NCBI RefSeq assembly: GCF_019598945.1
Contig: NZ_CP080598.1
Span: 1,550,001-1,614,000 of the forward strand
Length of the DNA stretch: 64,000 nucleotides
DNA from: Sphaerospermopsis torques-reginae ITEP-024
GTDB taxonomy: Bacteria > Cyanobacteriota > Cyanobacteriia > Cyanobacteriales > Nostocaceae
Reading direction: 5' to 3'
Both the position numbers and the translations under genes were made by a program. Numbering within the stretch: position 1 is the first letter of the stretch; every line of letters begins with the position of its first letter. The notes beneath the pieces are model-generated. The model worked only from the letters and a program-made list of their open reading frames with translations, was not told where the DNA came from and ran no database searches. This document shows positions 53,461 through 62,416 of this stretch, one piece after another.

Positions 53461-53700
53461 GTTTGAATTAGGATATCCAGGATTAAAGGATTAACAGGAT
53501 GTTTTTAACACAATCTGCGTTTATCTGCGTTTATCTGCGTTCAGTTATTCTGATTCTGTACTGAAAGCGATTTACCGGAATTTATGTTAATTCTTGATGA
53601 AGAGGGTTTTTTGTCAGAATCAGGATATCCAGGATTAAAGGATGAACATAATTTTTTTAACACAATCTGCGTTTATCTGCGTTCATCTGCGTTCAATTAT
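53461..53700. repeat. Direct repeat: AGGAT motif plus CTGCGTTTATC units, two copies
   Basis: Two copies of AGGATATCCAGGATTAAAGG followed by ACAATCTGCGTTTATCTGCG occur about 150 bp apart (53461-53545 and 53611-53697), with two to three CTGCGTTTATC units each. The whole 85-bp block therefore seems duplicated. Confidence 0.75.
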
Positions 53701-53710
53701 TCTAATACCC

Positions 53711-53743
53711 AGATCCCGGACTTCTTTAATAAGTCCGGGATCT
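53711..53743. repeat. Perfect 13-bp inverted repeat AGATCCCGGACTT
   Basis: AGATCCCGGACTT-CTTTAAT-AAGTCCGGGATCT lies 11 bp from the stop codon of the debranching-type gene (minus strand). It has no T-run. A half copy (ACCCAGATCCCCGACTTCTA) is at about 2077-2096 upstream of the devB-like gene. Confidence 0.75.
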
Positions 53744-53753
53744 ATCCACTAAT

Positions 53754-55982
53754 CTACGCTTCAATCACCACTCGCAAATTCCCCCTTTTATTCGCAACTC
53801 TACAAGAAGTCGTACTACCCACTCGCTCAAATTCTAAATCCAAAATAGTCCCACCAACACGCAAATTATGCAACGATAAACGATTAATTGATTCTGGCAA
53901 AGCAGGGTCAATAATTCGTAAACAATTATTCTGTGCGTCTGGGACTAAATTCACCATCATTTGCAATAATTGAAATATACTACCAGTCGCCCAAGCTTGG
54001 GGACTACAAGCAACAGGATATTGCACAGGTGCATTATCACCATTCATTTCATAACCACAAAATAACTCTGGTGGACGTTGATAAGGTTGTTGAAATGTCA
54101 TATTAAACAAACCTTGAAATAATTCCAAAGCTTGATCAATTAAACCTAAAGAACGCAACCCCATTGCAATTAAAGAATTATCATGTGGCCACACTGAACC
54201 AACGTGATAACCCATTGGATTATAAGCTGGTGAAAAACTACTTAAAGTTCTAATTCCCCAACCATTAAACATATCAGGCGCTCGCAATCTTTCCGCTACA
54301 CTGTATGCTTTCTCTGGGGTAAAAATTCCCAAAGATAAACAATGTCCAGGATTAGAAGTAATACTATCTACTTGATTTCCTTCCCCATCTAAAGCTAAAG
54401 CACAAAAATCTTGATCTTCTATCCAAAAATCTTTGTTAAATCTAACTCTGAGATTTTTAGCTTCTTCTAACCAAGTTTCCGCTAAATCTAGCCGCTTTTT
54501 CATCTTTGCTATTTCTGCTAATTTGATTTTCGCAGCATAGACATAAGCTTGCACTTCACATAGAGAAATTACACCCTTAGCTAATTCACCTTTTCTATTA
54601 ACAATACAATCACCAGAGTCTTTCCAACCTTGGTTAACTAAACCGCCTTTTGATTTACGATTGTAGCTGAGATAGCCGGTTTCTTGCATATTGCGATCAA
54701 TCCAATCCATTGCGGATAAAGCATTTCTCCACAATGTTTCTAGAGTTTCTTGATCATGAGTCCAAGCATAATAATCAGCATACAACATCAACCATAAAGG
54801 CGTTGCATCTACTGTTCCGTAATAAGGTGTATGGGGAATTTCTTGACATCTTGCTAATTCTCCAAACCGCAATTCATGTAATATTTTACCCGGTTCTTCT
54901 TCGCGCCAATCATCTAATTTTTTACCTTGATAGTCTGCCAAAATCATTAAAGTTTCTTTGGCGATTTGGGGATTTAACATCAAAGTTTGGGAAGCGGTAA
55001 TAATAGCATCCCGTCCAAACAATGTAGAAAACCAAGGAACACCAGCAGAAACAGTTTTATATTTGCCAAAAGATTGGCGTAATAAATACAAATCTTGTTC
55101 TGCTCTTTCAACCACACGATTGAAAAGACTTTTATCTGAGTGAATGCGGGTAATTTGTTGTACCCAGTTTTGCTCCTCCATTAATTCAGAAGCTTTTGCT
55201 TGTGCCAAAGTTGTGGCAGCATTGACATGAGAAATCGTTTGATTATTGGTTAAACTCTGCAACCGATAACCGAGTTTTTTGGTTTCGTGAGAAGCTAATT
55301 CTAAACGCCAAATTGCGGTATAACCTTGAAAATAATCTGGTAGTTGATGTTGAAATTGTATCCGGGATTCCATCACCGCACCATCTAAACCTTGATAAGC
55401 AAGGCTGAGATTTTCTGAACAGTTTTTTAGTTCTGCTAATCGTAATAATTTACCCCGGTTTCCTCGATAAAAACCACGCACTTCAAATAAATCTGCAAAG
55501 TCAGCGTCAAAGCTGAGACTAATTTCAAAAGTAATGCTAGAGGTGCTGTAGTTAGAAATTTCTATTTCTTCAAATAATGCACCATTAAGGACAATTTCCC
55601 GACGAATACCAATAGTATCAGCATTTAAGTGATCATCAATTTTGGGGTTAGTGCATAAAACAGAGAGAGCAAAACCTTTATCAGCAGTGCTGCTTAATAA
55701 AACAGGCGATCGCCCATTAATTTGTAACTCTAAACGACTCAAAAATCGCGTATCAGCACAAAACAAACCCACACTCGGATTCCCATCTTCTAGGGAACAA
55801 CCGGAAATGTTCCCCATTGTATCTGTCACCAAAAATAAATCATCATCTTTAACCGTTAAAGTGGGTTGTGGTCTTTCACTGACAACGCAAGGCCATTCTG
55901 GAATGGGTACTTGTTCAGCAGGAATAAAAATTTTGCCATCGAGGACGATTTTATCGGCAGTCGTTAATAAATCCAGTGTCAT
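53754..55982 (-). CDS. Amylo-alpha-1,6-glucosidase-type protein
   Basis: 742 residues from the ATG at 55982. The N-terminal domain (GDE_N-like) has the conserved NPSVGLFCADTRFLSRLELQ. The C-terminal (alpha/alpha)6 barrel holds GVPWFSTLFGRDAIITASQT, which is the glycogen debranching/GH63-GH100-like catalytic region, then PVQYPVACSPQAWATGSIFQ. It probably acts on glycogen-type or sugar-glucoside alpha-linkages. The frame opens at 56093, but the first 37 codons are not conserved-looking. The nearest neighbours are unrelated. Confidence 0.88.
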   Translation of the reverse strand: MTLDLLTTADKIVLDGKIFIPAEQVPIPEWPCVVSERPQPTLTVKDDDLFLVTDTMGNISGCSLEDGNPSVGLFCADTRFLSRLELQINGRSPVLLSSTADKGFALSVLCTNPKIDDHLNADTIGIRREIVLNGALFEEIEISNYSTSSITFEISLSFDADFADLFEVRGFYRGNRGKLLRLAELKNCSENLSLAYQGLDGAVMESRIQFQHQLPDYFQGYTAIWRLELASHETKKLGYRLQSLTNNQTISHVNAATTLAQAKASELMEEQNWVQQITRIHSDKSLFNRVVERAEQDLYLLRQSFGKYKTVSAGVPWFSTLFGRDAIITASQTLMLNPQIAKETLMILADYQGKKLDDWREEEPGKILHELRFGELARCQEIPHTPYYGTVDATPLWLMLYADYYAWTHDQETLETLWRNALSAMDWIDRNMQETGYLSYNRKSKGGLVNQGWKDSGDCIVNRKGELAKGVISLCEVQAYVYAAKIKLAEIAKMKKRLDLAETWLEEAKNLRVRFNKDFWIEDQDFCALALDGEGNQVDSITSNPGHCLSLGIFTPEKAYSVAERLRAPDMFNGWGIRTLSSFSPAYNPMGYHVGSVWPHDNSLIAMGLRSLGLIDQALELFQGLFNMTFQQPYQRPPELFCGYEMNGDNAPVQYPVACSPQAWATGSIFQLLQMMVNLVPDAQNNCLRIIDPALPESINRLSLHNLRVGGTILDLEFERVGSTTSCRVANKRGNLRVVIEA

Positions 55983-56410
55983 GAGAAGTAGAGTGTGGGG
56001 TGTGAGGAAGGTAGGGGAAGCAGGGGAGGTGGGAAGGTTAATAACCCAATCACCAATCACCAATAAATCTATACCTTTTGCATCTGAAGTCAAGGCTGAA
56101 AACTGAGGATTTTCCAGGGTTTTATTCTTTGATCAGCATTGAGAGATAATAGACCTGGGAAATACTCATAAATTATGTCCAGTTAATGTTGAGTTAAAAA
56201 AGTTTTGAGTTTTGTCAATGGTCAACAGTCATCAAACTTACCAAGGTCTTTTTTGGGTTAATATCTGGACAGGTGCTTTCTAACCCTCACCAATTGGGCA
56301 TTGCTAATCGGTAATGGGTAAAAGTTTTGCCACTGACCACTGACCAGTTTGAATTTTTAAAGTGTTTCTGTGAAGTGGATCTTTTCTAGATTGGGCGTTT
56401 AAAGATATTC
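55983..56410. other. 428-bp divergent spacer
   Basis: Both promoters (debranching-type gene and histidine kinase) must be here. A GACCACT direct repeat (about 56334-56350) is present. No gene, no other recognisable structure. Confidence 0.5.
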
Positions 56411-58411
56411 ATGAGCATTTCGACTTCTGTGCTAAGTGATTTGCTACAGTCACTACCCTACTTGCGGACTCAGTTGTATTTCAAGGCTTCCCTCACTGCG
56501 CTCTCCCATGCAATGGAAGATCAGGTTTTGGCGACTTCCTTGGATCAACCGCTTATTATTGCTAGTTTTCAGCGAGAGCGATTTTATCGTCAAGAAGCTC
56601 ATCGCTATCAACGCCTTGCCGAGAGAAGTGATCAAATATACGTATTATCTGCACCAGAAACAGAGTTTGCTAATAGCTCGGATGACTATGAAAAGGTAGC
56701 TTTTGAACCGGATGATGCTTTAAGTAAAGAATGGCATTTAGTTGTAATCGCGGATAATTATGCTACTTGTTTAGTGTGTCGAGAAAGTGTGAGGTCAATT
56801 GCTAAAAATCAGCAGTTACCGGAAATCACCTCTAGTCTGGATATAGACACAGCGCGGAGATTTGAGGGAATTTGGACTTCTGACAGAGGAGTTAGTCTCA
56901 AGGCCGCAGAATTGATATTGCAAAGAATAGAAGTTTATAGACCCGATTTAGCGGGCAAAATCAACCAGGCACGTCAGAGGTTTGGTATCGGTTCAGTACC
57001 ACTCAAGTCTCAACCAAAATCACCCCATGAAGATGCTGTAAATATTGATTCTGACCCTTTTGTACAGCGATTGGTGACTTACCTGCAAGCTAGTCAATAT
57101 AAATTACATAAAGCTTATCGTTCTCTTGCTGCTCAGGCTAGAAAAGAAAAGTTGATCAATTCTATTAGTATGGCAATTAGGCGATCGCTTGATCCACAGG
57201 CAGTTTTGCAAGTAGCTGCTCAAGAGTTGGGTCAACATCTAGAAGCTGATCGCTGTCTGATTTACCGCGCTCAAGCTACTGATGACAAAGCAATAATTGA
57301 ACATGAGTTTTTAAGTCCTGGTGTGATTTCTGTACGGGGACAAACCTGGAATTTGGCACAAAATCCTTTATTTCACGAAATTACCCAACTGGGTGAAGGT
57401 ATATGTATTACTGATACACTTACTGATTATCGTGTTACTAGTTCTACCGCACTTTCTTTAATTGTCAAAAGGTTTACTATTCATTCGTGGTTGATAGAAC
57501 CTGTATTTTCCCAAGGGCGACTACTGGGAATGGTAGAGTTACATTTTTGTCATTTACCAGCCCATGAATGGCAAGCAGGAGAGTTAGATTTAGTTAAGGC
57601 GATCGCAACTCAAGTAGGTGCAGCTTTGATTCAAGCTGAAGCCTTTGCCAATTTAGAAGAACTAAATAAACAATTAGAAGCCCTCGACCGCACCCGCAGT
57701 AATTTAATTGCCATCACCGGTCATGAACTCCGCACTCCCCTGTCTACCATTCAGGTGTGTTTAGAAAGTCTGGCCAGTGAACCGGATATGCCTTGGGATT
57801 TACAACAGGTAATGTTAAATACTGCACTTTCTGATTCCGAAAGAATGCGTAAACTGGTACAGGATTTTCTCACTCTTTCTAATTTAGAAAGCGGGCGTGT
57901 AGAATGGCATCCCGAATCATTAACTTTACAGGAATGTGTAGATTTAGCTCTTAGTCGTATCCGTACACGCCCTACGGTAGATAAACCGCCAACGATCAAA
58001 ACTCAAATTGCCGAAAGTTTACCTCTAGTTAGGGCTGATGGTGATTGGTTGGTGGAAGTATTAGCAAAAATTATAGATAATGCTTGTAAGTTCACACCCG
58101 CATCAGGGCAGATAATCATTAAAGCCCGTCAAAATGGTAATTATGAGGTAGAAGTGATTGTAGCTGATACTGGTAGGGGAATTGAACCGAATCGCTTAGA
58201 AATAGTATTTGACCGATTTTATCAAGAAGAGGGAGCTTTAAGACGGACTGCGGGCGGTACAGGACTGGGTTTAGCGATATGTCGGCAAATAGTCAACGGT
58301 TGGAGTGGGAAAATTTGGGCTGAGTCCAAGGGTAAGGACCAAGGGAGTCAGTTTCATTTCACCATTCCTATTGTTCAGAGTAGTCAGGAGGTGGAGAAGA
58401 TGAAAAGATGA
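56411..58411 (+). CDS. DICT-GAF sensor histidine kinase
   Basis: 666 residues. An N-terminal DICT sensory domain (about 15-190, including RYQRLAERSDQIYVLSAPE and ATCLVCRES) is followed by a linker with LRKAYRSLAAQARKEK-like helix. A GAF domain follows (about 245-405: DPQAVLQVAAQELGQHLEAD). The HisKA phospho-acceptor is His438 (ITGHELRTPLSTIQ). The HATPase motifs are N IIDNACKFTP (about 555), G1 VADTGRGIEPNRLEIVFDRF and G2 TAGGTGLGLAICRQIV. No bilin Cys was identified in GAF. No response regulator is adjacent, so it is an orphan. DICT domains are linked to light/DNA-related signalling, but the signal is unknown. Confidence 0.9.
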   Translation: MSISTSVLSDLLQSLPYLRTQLYFKASLTALSHAMEDQVLATSLDQPLIIASFQRERFYRQEAHRYQRLAERSDQIYVLSAPETEFANSSDDYEKVAFEPDDALSKEWHLVVIADNYATCLVCRESVRSIAKNQQLPEITSSLDIDTARRFEGIWTSDRGVSLKAAELILQRIEVYRPDLAGKINQARQRFGIGSVPLKSQPKSPHEDAVNIDSDPFVQRLVTYLQASQYKLHKAYRSLAAQARKEKLINSISMAIRRSLDPQAVLQVAAQELGQHLEADRCLIYRAQATDDKAIIEHEFLSPGVISVRGQTWNLAQNPLFHEITQLGEGICITDTLTDYRVTSSTALSLIVKRFTIHSWLIEPVFSQGRLLGMVELHFCHLPAHEWQAGELDLVKAIATQVGAALIQAEAFANLEELNKQLEALDRTRSNLIAITGHELRTPLSTIQVCLESLASEPDMPWDLQQVMLNTALSDSERMRKLVQDFLTLSNLESGRVEWHPESLTLQECVDLALSRIRTRPTVDKPPTIKTQIAESLPLVRADGDWLVEVLAKIIDNACKFTPASGQIIIKARQNGNYEVEVIVADTGRGIEPNRLEIVFDRFYQEEGALRRTAGGTGLGLAICRQIVNGWSGKIWAESKGKDQGSQFHFTIPIVQSSQEVEKMKR

Positions 58412-58531
58412 GCAAATAGGATGAGCAGGGAAGACACGGAAAACACTGATATTTTTCGTAACTTCTCTTACTTGTTACCAATCATGCGGCTTTGTTGTAG
58501 ATATAGGAATGATGCAGCACTTTCCGGTGTA

Positions 58532-58600
58532 ATGAGGTACACTATGGGCGGGCAAGATGCCCACCCCACAAGAGTTTTATTATTATGATTTGTACCTCAT
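58532..58600. mobile_element. 69-bp MITE-like element
   Basis: Terminal repeats ATGAGGTAC (58532-58540) and GTACCTCAT (58592-58600) enclose the hairpin GGGCGGGCA-AGA-TGCCCACCC. No coding capacity. Confidence 0.75.
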
Positions 58601-58765
58601 AGCAATAAAATCTGCTGTATTTGATTTTTTAAAAAACTCCGTACATATAAATCTTGTAAAACCCTTTTGCCTGTCTACACAGAGAATTATGGCTTCGCCA
58701 CGCTACGCGAACAGATATCAAACAGGATTCCCATATTAGACATTGAGCAAATGCAACTATCCCTT

Positions 58766-58786
58766 TTCCAGAACCCTTGTAGAGAC
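58766..58786. repeat. Fragment of the 89-bp MITE family
   Basis: TTTCCAGAACCCTTGTAGAG matches the inverted interior of the MITE at 47629-47717, but the palindrome and ends are missing. Confidence 0.65.
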
Positions 58787-58999
58787 AGCATTAAAATTAT
58801 AGCCTGGAAATCAAAAACTCCGTTCTATGTTAATAGAAATTCACCAAATAATGGCAGGGTAAAGCTATAGAAGATTATCTTGATAATAAACCTTACAGTC
58901 AAATGATGGTAGTTAGAATTGGCATAAGTTATAACTTATGTTATAATAAAATTATGTATTTTGGAAAAACTTAGTCAAAACCAGTAACATAAAAACATT

Positions 59000-59320
59000 A
59001 TGGCTGATAAAATTTATCCTATTAATCCTGCAAAGATTGGTAATCAAAACGGATTTCGTATCCCGCAATCTTTTTTTAAAGATTATCCCCATTTAGCCAA
59101 TGCTTCAGGTTATTTACAGGTATTATCTGATAACACATTGTTAGTAAAATTAGATACGGATGATATTAATAATGATGAAGATGAAAGTGTGATGTTAAGT
59201 TTATTTTTAGATTTTCTCATGCAAGATGCTATGAAAAATCCTGATAAATTGGTGATGTACACCCAGGAAATGAGCGAAGAAATAGATACTTTAGTAGCAG
59301 ATGTAGAAATTGAGGAATAG
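59000..59320 (+). CDS. Probable antitoxin, AbrB/PrlF-like
   Basis: 106 residues: MADKIYPINPAKIGNQNGFR, then IPQSFFKDYPHLANASGYLQ and VLSDNTLLVKLDTDD. The N-terminal swapped-hairpin pattern (IGNQNGFRIPQSFF-K) resembles AbrB-type DNA-binding domains, and the acidic helical C-terminus (MLSLFLDFLMQDAMKNPDK) would bind a toxin. It precedes the broken YhaV-like gene by 3 bp, and PrlF-YhaV is the typical pair. A palindrome upstream (58926-58946) could be its own operator. Confidence 0.75.
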   Translation: MADKIYPINPAKIGNQNGFRIPQSFFKDYPHLANASGYLQVLSDNTLLVKLDTDDINNDEDESVMLSLFLDFLMQDAMKNPDKLVMYTQEMSEEIDTLVADVEIEE

Positions 59321-59323
59321 ACA

Positions 59324-59814
59324 GTGGGAAATAGGGGATCTGCATTTACTTGTAATGGTTGGCAAATATTTTTCTACCCACTATTTAACACTCAATGGAT
59401 AGAATTGCGTGAAAAGGTCAAAAAATTAAAAGATGAATTACCCAAAGAGGAATTTATCAAACATCCAGACGCGAAATTATTAAAAGCCTTAAATATTGGG
59501 ATTAAAGAAAAAATTGCCCAAGACCCTTTTGCATCATATTTCCTTTTACAGAAACCTTTACAAAAATATGGTCGTCTGAAAAAAAAGGGACTACCAGAAA
59601 GATATAGATTATTTTTTAAGGTTTTTAAAGAACAAAAGATAATTATTAACAAAAGATAATTATTATTCTGTGGTTAGGTTTTCCGCGCAAGGAGGGAGAT
59701 AAAAAAGATTGTTACCAAGTGTTTACTAAAAAGGTTGAAAATGGTGATTTTCCTGACAGCATTGAACAATTTATGATTGAATTTATGAGTGAAGCTAATT
59801 TAGATAATTCTTAA
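59324..59814 (+). pseudogene. YhaV-family toxin broken by 17-bp duplication
   Basis: The frame from GTG 59324 reads NGWQIFFYPLFNTQWIELRE, then PLQKYGRLKKKGLPERYRLF and FKVFKEQKIIINKR, then a stop. From about 59665 the lost frame continues: ILWLGFPRKEGDKKDCYQVF, then TKKVENGDFPDSIEQFMIEF, stop at 59814. This is a YhaV-type RNase toxin C-terminus. The cause is visible: 17 bases AACAAAAGATAATTATT occur twice in tandem (59631-59647 and 59648-59664). Deleting one copy restores a continuous frame (EQKIIIILWLGF). Confidence 0.85.
59631..59664 (+). repeat. 17-bp tandem duplication in toxin gene
   Basis: AACAAAAGATAATTATT twice without mismatch. Because 17 is not a multiple of three, the toxin frame shifts. 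Reversal by slippage would restore the gene. Confidence 0.92.
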
Positions 59815-60004
59815 TAGAGATTTGGTAATAAAATTTCTCATCAAAGGTTTTGTTAAAAATTATGTAGAAGAGGAATTTCAAGAGGCAAGATGGTTATAGA
59901 ATCAAAAATTTCTGAATCTGAGTAATAGTAGGTATTTCACTCTTGCTTTTTGTCTTTTGCCTTTTGCCTCTTGCCTTGTCATCACGACAATTTTTAACAC
60001 CTAC

Positions 60005-61228
60005 CTACTTACGTTTGAGCATAAAGACAGCCAAGATAATACCAACAATTGCTAACCCCGCAGTAGGATAAAAGAAAGCAGTGTAACTACCAAAAATATC
60101 CCTAATTCTGCCAGCTAATAAAGTTCCGCCCAAAGCTCCCATACCGTAAGCGGTGAAGACAATACCGTAATTTTTGGCGTAGTCTTGAGGTGGAAACATG
60201 ATTAAAGTAGAAGTAGGTGCGATCGCTAACCAACCACCCAAAGCCAAGTAAAACAAAGAAAAAGCTACAATATAAGTGAGTACAGTTCCTTCACTAGCAC
60301 TAAGCATCATAATTGAGGCAATTAAAATTAAAACAAAAGAAACAATTGCCCCCAATTTTGGCGTAAATTTATCAGTAAACCAACCAAAAAACAAACGCCC
60401 CGCACCATTAAAAACCGCAAACAAAGAAACTGTACTTGCTGCTGTAGTTGCATCCAATTTAATAATTTCCTGTGCTAAAGGACTAGAAATACCAATAGCC
60501 GCCAACCCCGCAAACGAGCCGATAGTATAGCACAACCACAACCCGTAAAAACCCGAAGTTTGCAGAATTGATCCGGAAGTTGTTCCTTGAGAATTTGCTT
60601 GTACGGAAACAGGAGGACTCCAGCCTTCTGGTTGCCAACCTGCGGGCGGTGTTTTTAATACAGTAGAAATAACCGTAATAATAGCCGCAAAAGCAATACC
60701 TAAAATGACAAAAGTTTGCTTAACTCCGAAACTATCTATCAGAGACTTTGCTAAAGGAGCAGTAATTAAAGGTGACAAACCAAACCCGATGACAGTAGCA
60801 CCCACAGCCACACCTTTTTGATCAGGAAACCACTTTGCTACCACAGCCAAGGGTACACCGTAAGCAATACCCACACCAATACCAGCGATCACACCATAGG
60901 TAATAGTTAATACGGGGATATTGCCACCCAAACTAGAGAGAATATAACCCAAGGCAGTAATTAACCCACCGACACCTGTAATTAAACGAGTATCAAAACG
61001 ATTGATGTAAAAGCCAGTGATCGGCATGAAAATTGCAAATACCACCAGCAACACCGTAAAGGGTAACAGGCTATCAGTTGCACCTACATTTAAGAGTTTT
61101 TCCAAAGGCTTTCTAAAGATACTCCAAGAATAAACTGTACCCAAGCACAGCAAAACAGTTATACTCAGAGGAATCAATAACCAACGGCCTTTTTCAGCAG
61201 GTATACCAAACAGTTGTACTTTTTCCAT
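60005..61228 (-). CDS. OFA-type MFS carrier
   Basis: 407 residues, 12 membrane segments. Motif GTVYSWSIFRKPLEKLL near residue 30 is typical of the oxalate/formate antiporter (OFA) family, and GFGLSPLITAPLAKSLIDSF and AYGMGALGGTLLAGRIRDIF support it. The substrate (a monocarboxylate or dicarboxylate) is unknown. ATG 61228 is chosen over the frame opening at TTG 61234. Convergent with nothing; psaD is divergent 243 bp away. Confidence 0.88.
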   Translation of the reverse strand: MEKVQLFGIPAEKGRWLLIPLSITVLLCLGTVYSWSIFRKPLEKLLNVGATDSLLPFTVLLVVFAIFMPITGFYINRFDTRLITGVGGLITALGYILSSLGGNIPVLTITYGVIAGIGVGIAYGVPLAVVAKWFPDQKGVAVGATVIGFGLSPLITAPLAKSLIDSFGVKQTFVILGIAFAAIITVISTVLKTPPAGWQPEGWSPPVSVQANSQGTTSGSILQTSGFYGLWLCYTIGSFAGLAAIGISSPLAQEIIKLDATTAASTVSLFAVFNGAGRLFFGWFTDKFTPKLGAIVSFVLILIASIMMLSASEGTVLTYIVAFSLFYLALGGWLAIAPTSTLIMFPPQDYAKNYGIVFTAYGMGALGGTLLAGRIRDIFGSYTAFFYPTAGLAIVGIILAVFMLKRK

Positions 61229-61299
61229 AGCCAATTATTGAATATGTGAAATAATTTTTTTGCAGTATCTCACCTTTTGGCTAGATTGCATCAAATGTA

Positions 61300-61324
61300 G
61301 GGGCAACCCCCTGTGGTTGCCCCC
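61300..61324. repeat. GGGGCAACC/GGTTGCCCC hairpin
   Basis: A 9-bp perfect stem with a 7-base loop in the divergent spacer between the MFS gene and psaD, followed by CCCCAGT-type units (61325-61370). A widely seen type of cyanobacterial intergenic hairpin. Confidence 0.65.
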
Positions 61325-61471
61325 GTCCCCCGTCCCCAGTCCCCAGTCCCCAGTCACCAGTCCCCAATCACCCATTTCCTAAAAACTGTTACAGTCTATA
61401 ACGCGATCGCAACATAAGGTAGGTTACGGTGTTAGTATGCCCTAAAAACGTTGAGAGAAAACCTTAACCTT

Positions 61472-61888
61472 ATGGCAACTCTAACTGGACAAACTCCCCT
61501 CTTCGGCGGTAGCACTGGCGGTCTACTCAAAAAAGCAGAAGTAGAAGAAAAGTACGCTATCACCTGGACTGCTAAAGAGGAAAAAGTGTTTGAAATGCCC
61601 ACTGGTGGCGCGGCTACAATGCGTAAAGGCGAAAACTTGCTTTATTTGGCTCGCAAGGAGTATGGCATCGCTTTAGGCGCTCAACTTCGCAAATTCAAAA
61701 TTACTGACTACAAAGTTTACCGGATTCTCCCCAGTGGTGAAACAACCCTCATTCACCCTGCTGATGGAGTATTCCCTGAAAAGGTAAATGAAGGTCGTCA
61801 AATGGTGCGCCACGTACCCCGCAGAATTGGTCAAAACCCCAGCCCTGCACAACTCAAGTTCAGTGGTAAAGCTACCCACGACGCATAA
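61472..61888 (+). CDS. psaD: Photosystem I subunit II (PsaD)
   Basis: 138 residues from the ATG at 61472: [20 protein letters not shown], then [20 protein letters not shown] and [20 protein letters not shown]. PsaD sits on the stromal/cytoplasmic side of photosystem I and docks ferredoxin. The sequence is complete. The seven-codon extension to 61451 is not conserved-looking. trpE lies about 610 bp downstream on the same strand, a neighbourhood known in cyanobacteria but here split by a mobile element. Confidence 0.96.
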   Translation: MATLTGQTPLFGGSTGGLLKKAEVEEKYAITWTAKEEKVFEMPTGGAATMRKGENLLYLARKEYGIALGAQLRKFKITDYKVYRILPSGETTLIHPADGVFPEKVNEGRQMVRHVPRRIGQNPSPAQLKFSGKATHDA

Positions 61889-61910
61889 GGTCTAGGTACT
61901 AGGTAAACGG

Positions 61911-61968
61911 TAATGGGTAATTGGTAATTGGTGATTGGTAATCAAAAACCTTTGCTAATTACCCATTA
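61911..61968 (+). terminator. Array-derived hairpin after psaD
   Basis: TAATGGGTAATT and AATTACCCATTA form a 12-bp perfect stem with a 34-base loop of GGTAATT-type heptamers, 23 bp after the psaD stop. No T-run follows. It is a possible 3'-end-stabilising structure rather than a classical terminator. Confidence 0.5.
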
Positions 61969-62093
61969 TTCACGTCTATAATTCCTGTATTCTATAGCAG
62001 GAGTCAGGAGTCAGGAGTCAGGAGTCAAACCCTATTGGGGTGAGAGTTTCATGATTCATTGATATCCTAACTACTCTGTCTACGGTTATAAAT

Positions 62094-62416
62094 CTGCTAT
62101 ATAAAACCTAGACAAAGCTAGACTTTACTTTCTACTTCAACGGGAGCATGGGAGCGGTTATCCCTCAGTAGACTTGCACGCTGTAGCCCAACGCGACTTT
62201 CTCAGGTTAAGATTTGGAAACAGACTATCACTATCAATGCTTGGTTTTCGCGTCGGTAATAGTCTGATTCAATACTTGATATCTGAGGATTATATATCAA
62301 GTTGGCATTTTTCTGAGCTAACTTATGTCCATTTTTGTCAACATAAGTATATTTTCGTCTATAAAATGGTCAACTTAGGACAAGCTCTATATTCTTAATT
62401 CCTATATTCTGATAAC
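62094..62416 (-). mobile_element. Non-autonomous IS200/IS605-type element
   Basis: The segment 62094-62197 is the inverse of the TnpB element's right end at 18957-19040 (CTGCTATATAAAACCTAGAC, CATGGGAGCGGTTATCCCTC and so on). Beyond it lies no TnpB frame. A hairpin ACTTATGT/ACATAAGT (about 62321-62348) and AATATAGGAATTAAGAATAT (about 62391-62413) may form the other end. It has no coding capacity, so it would need TnpA from elsewhere. The left border is uncertain. Confidence 0.7.

Larger units (their letters stand above)
53238..53753. other. 516-bp gap with AGGAT repeats and palindrome
   Basis: No gene is supported. It contains AGGAT copies 3 (53461-53501) and 4 (53611-53645), each followed by CACAATCTGCGTTTATCTGC tandem units (11-bp CTGCGTTTATCTGCG period), and a 13-bp perfect inverted repeat at 53711-53743. 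Confidence 0.6.
58412..58999. other. 588-bp gap with palindromic MITE-like elements
   Basis: No gene is supported; short plus-strand frames at 58557 and 58667 are not credible. It holds a 69-bp inverted-repeat element (58532-58600), the GGCTTCGCCACGCTACGCGA repeat near 58690 and a fragment of the 89-bp MITE near 58766. A palindrome TATAAGTTATAACTTATGTT sits just before the antitoxin gene (about 58926-58946). Confidence 0.6.

Noticed and set aside
59631-59670. Programmed frameshift in the YhaV-type gene
   Set aside because: No slippery heptamer with a downstream structure; an exact 17-bp duplication explains the frame change fully.
62174-62398. 74-codon frame between psaD and trpE
   Set aside because: It consists of the IS200/IS605-type element read in the wrong direction.
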